From: Nitrospirota bacterium
Lineage (GTDB): Bacteria > Nitrospirota > Thermodesulfovibrionia > UBA6902 > BMS3Bbin08
DNA: 15,731 nucleotides
Direction: 5' to 3'
Assembly: GCA_030637135.1 (NCBI GenBank)
Contig: DAOVVO010000017.1
Span: 1-15,731 of the forward strand
The notes under the pieces are model-generated. The model saw only the letters and a list, made by a program, of their open reading frames with translations, had not been told where the DNA came from and did no database searches. The position numbers and the translations under genes were made by a program. The stretch's first letter is position 1, and the number at the start of each line of letters is the position of its first letter. Of the stretch, positions 13,988 to 15,731 are shown piece after piece.

Positions 13988-15184
13988 CTATGGGATCCTC
14001 CCTAAAACATCCTCTAACACATCAATGAGATGGTTTATATCTTTCTCTGTAACTATGAGCGGGGGGGTAAAACGAAGCACATTCCCTGCTATACAATTTA
14101 TAAGAACCCCTCTTTCTGCACACGCGTTAACTATAGCATCTCCGTGGGTTGTGATTTCCATGCCAACCATAAGGCCTAATCCCCTTATATCGACTATCAA
14201 GAATGAGAAGTCTCTTTTAAGTCTTTCAAGGTTTTTCATTAAATATCTTCCCATGCGCCTGCAATTATCCAGAATAAAACCGTCTTCAAGAAGGGTTTCT
14301 ATGGTTGTTATGGCAGCAGCACATGCAAGAGGATTCCCTCCAAATGTTGATGCATGTGAGCCAGGTTGAAAAGAGGCTGCGACATGGTCTTTTGCAAGCA
14401 TGGCTCCTATAGCAACACCTCCACCGAGTCCTTTTGCAAGGGATATAATATCAGGTTCTACATCATAATGTTCATAAGCAAAAAATTTTCCTGTTCTCCC
14501 TACCCCTGTCTGTACCTCATCGAAAACAAGGAGTATACCATGTTTATCACAAATATGACGAACTTCTTTGAGATAGCCTTCTGCAGGCATTCTTATACCA
14601 ATTTCTCCTTGAATGGGCTCCAGGATGACAGCGCATGTGCTCTTTGAAATGGCTTTTTTTAGGGCATTAATATCATTAAACGGTACATGCTTAAAACCGG
14701 GAACTAATGGTTCAAAACCTTTATGGAATTTCTCCTGCCCCGTTGCGCTTAAGGCCGCAAGGGTTCTACCGTGAAAAGAACCATACGTGGTTATAATTTC
14801 AAATTTATTGAACGCTGTGTGCTCTTTCGCATATTTTCTGACAAGTTTTATTGCTGCCTCAATTGCTTCTGCCCCTGAATTACAGAAAAATGCCTTGTCA
14901 GTACATGAGAGCTTTATAAGAATTTGAGCAAGCTTTATCTGCGGCTCTATATGATAGAGATTCGACACATGAAGGAGTCTCTGTGCCTGTTTCTGTAACG
15001 TTATGACAACCTTTGGATGACAGTGCCCGAGGCAGTTTACTGCAATACCTCCGACAAAATCCAGATACTCCTTACCATCAGAACTCCATACTTTCATCCC
15101 CCTGCCTTTTCTAAGGACAATGGGATAACGCTTATATGTATTCATTAAATACTTGTGCGAATCATCTATAAATTTTTTATCCAT
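13988..15184 (-). CDS. argD: Acetylornithine aminotransferase
   Basis: This PLP enzyme transaminates N-acetylglutamate semialdehyde to N-acetylornithine in arginine synthesis; related enzymes also act on succinyl-diaminopimelate. In numbering from the longer start (15199, 403 residues), visible motifs are YLDFVGGIAVNCLGHCHP (45-62), NSGAEA (107-112, cofactor phosphate site), SFHGRT (141-146), FDEVQTGVGRTG (226-237, cofactor Asp227), the Schiff-base Lys256 in SLAKGLGG, and HASTFGGNPLAC. This pattern is class-III aminotransferase, ArgD subgroup. Two starts are possible, at 15199 and 15184. I prefer 15184 (398 residues) because a promoter-like TTGTAA/TATATT pair ends 5 bases before it and would exclude the earlier ATG from the mRNA. 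Neither has a Shine-Dalgarno sequence. argF follows by 45 bases. Confidence 0.95.
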   Translation of the reverse strand: MDKKFIDDSHKYLMNTYKRYPIVLRKGRGMKVWSSDGKEYLDFVGGIAVNCLGHCHPKVVITLQKQAQRLLHVSNLYHIEPQIKLAQILIKLSCTDKAFFCNSGAEAIEAAIKLVRKYAKEHTAFNKFEIITTYGSFHGRTLAALSATGQEKFHKGFEPLVPGFKHVPFNDINALKKAISKSTCAVILEPIQGEIGIRMPAEGYLKEVRHICDKHGILLVFDEVQTGVGRTGKFFAYEHYDVEPDIISLAKGLGGGVAIGAMLAKDHVAASFQPGSHASTFGGNPLACAAAITTIETLLEDGFILDNCRRMGRYLMKNLERLKRDFSFLIVDIRGLGLMVGMEITTHGDAIVNACAERGVLINCIAGNVLRFTPPLIVTEKDINHLIDVLEDVLGRIP

Positions 15185-15189
15185 AGGAA

Positions 15190-15217
15190 AATATAACATA
15201 ATTGACGAAAATTACAA
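15190..15217 (-). promoter_or_regulatory. Candidate argD promoter, leaderless spacing
   Basis: On the minus strand TTGTAA (15217-15212) is followed after 16 bases by TATATT (15195-15190), then TTCCT and the ATG at 15184. Match to consensus is 4/6 and 5/6. A start 5-7 bases after the -10 falls on or next to the ATG. No arginine-repressor box is recognisable. Confidence 0.4.
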
Positions 15218-15304
15218 AAGCCTCACACCATAAAACACAAACTACAAACGTAAAAAAATTCGGATCATCTCCAAAAAAGTTGATATGACCTTCAGAACGT
15301 AAAG

Positions 15305-15369
15305 TCCTGATTGGCGTAAAGCCCCGGTGGGGCAACGCCCCTTTCCGGGGACAACCTCCCTTTTCAGGA
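15305..15369. repeat. G+C-rich multi-stem foldback element
   Basis: TCCTGA (15305-15310) pairs with TCAGGA (15364-15369). Inside, GGCGT (15313-15317) pairs with ACGCC (15335-15339), enclosing GCCCC/GGGGC (15321-15325/15329-15333). A further CCCC/GGGG pair (15338-15341/15347-15350) competes with one of these. Such nested pairing in otherwise A+T-rich DNA suggests a REP- or MITE-like repeat or a structured RNA. No gene reads through it credibly. Confidence 0.5.
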
Positions 15370-15380
15370 ATCAAGGAAAA

Positions 15381-15416
15381 AAATCAAAAATTAAAAATAG
15401 AAGTTCAAAATTTTGG
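15381..15416. repeat. A+T-rich dispersed repeat, copy 2 (inverted)
   Basis: The reverse complement of this segment aligns with 5097-5133 over about 36 bases, sharing AATTTTGAA and TTTTTAATTTTT blocks in the same order. It is intergenic and low in complexity. Confidence 0.35.
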
Positions 15417-15660
15417 AATTTGAAATTTAAGTGTTATGTGGTCTACGACTCATAGAGAGCTTGATAGTTGGAATTTAAAAAGTACATATCCACCATGCTC
15501 ACATCTTTGAATGTCCATGTGTTATTTTGATTTTTTTTCTTTAATTTTTTATTCTTATGTATTCGTGCACGCTTCCTATTTCTTAATTAGCCCTCTTTCG
15601 TATTTAAGTTGAAGGTTTAAGTTAAGAACCCATAAGATTCTAATAAGCGGTGATGTTAAT

Positions 15661-15731
15661 CGGTAACGAAGCCCGCCCCGTACCGATACTGGTACAGGGC
15701 CCGTATCGTGAGGCGTCTAACGGTAACGTCA
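15661..15731. repeat. Right-end G+C-rich hairpin with direct and inverted repeats
   Basis: CGGTAACG occurs at 15661-15668 and again at 15721-15728, exactly 60 bases apart. Between them CCCGTACC and GGTAC(A)GGG (about 15677-15699) form a stem with one bulged A and loop GATACT. CGTATCGT (15702-15709), three bases, GCGTCT (15713-15718) is the inverted counterpart of positions 4-20. This may be the edge of a longer repeat cut by the window end. Confidence 0.45.

Larger units (their letters stand above)
15218..15660. other. Gene-free right-hand spacer
   Basis: No supportable gene lies here. The 65-codon minus-strand frame over 15177-15374 runs through a foldback element and resembles no protein. 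The region holds the G+C-rich foldback (15305-15369), an A+T-rich repeat copy (15381-15416) and long A/T runs (about 15520-15560). Confidence 0.55.

Noticed and set aside
15177..15374. 65-codon minus-strand frame upstream of argD
   Set aside because: It runs through a foldback element and the argD promoter region, and has low-complexity, repeat-derived composition.

Overview
The window is bacterial, moderately A+T-rich chromosomal DNA made almost entirely of housekeeping and core-metabolism genes. I see no rRNA, tRNA, CRISPR array, insertion sequence or phage gene. Clues to the source are indirect: a short archaeal/thermophile-type S-adenosylhomocysteinase, a TrmB-family regulator, a NusG-domain-II protein next to ApbE and a Gx-family membrane protein, a CysE-CysS fusion, and A+T-rich spacers with dispersed degenerate repeats. 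These suggest an uncultured anaerobic Gram-negative-type lineage (Nitrospirota or anammox-type Planctomycetota would fit), but the sequence alone does not decide the phylum. The two window ends carry inverted copies of one short motif, so this may be a whole contig broken at repeats.

Layout, left to right. (1) Positions 173-4938, minus strand: uvrA, apbE, a NusG-II-domain membrane protein and a Gx-family membrane protein, read in that order. The first three overlap by 4 and 17 bases. The set joins excision repair to machinery for covalent flavinylation of exported proteins. (2) A 452-base divergent spacer holds a nested inverted repeat upstream of uvrA and a recognisable metK promoter and ribosome binding site. 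(3) Positions 5391-7982, plus strand: metK and ahcY, which make S-adenosylmethionine and recycle its by-product. (4) Positions 8128-9753, minus strand: an alpha/beta-hydrolase (lipase/esterase type) and a dCMP-deaminase-family enzyme, each with its own spacer. (5) Positions 9965-12919, minus strand: a TrmB-family regulator followed 27 bases later by one 707-residue protein that joins serine O-acetyltransferase (CysE) to cysteinyl-tRNA synthetase (CysS). (6) Positions 13040-15199, minus strand: argD and argF of arginine biosynthesis. (7) About 530 bases at the right end without a gene, carrying G+C-rich foldback elements and A+T-rich repeats.

Three points stand out. The CysE-CysS fusion keeps a Shine-Dalgarno-like sequence and ATG at the exact junction, so free CysS may also be made. 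A 34-base near-perfect palindrome (14 of 15 arm positions) lies directly against the trmB start and is a strong autoregulatory operator candidate. Several transcription-unit heads (trmB, cysE-cysS, argD, the deaminase) lack a Shine-Dalgarno sequence and have a -10-like hexamer 5-7 bases before the ATG, whereas downstream genes and metK have good Shine-Dalgarno sequences; this is the layout expected of leaderless mRNAs. UvrA is also unusual: it lacks roughly 100 residues between its second zinc module and the next CxxC pair.
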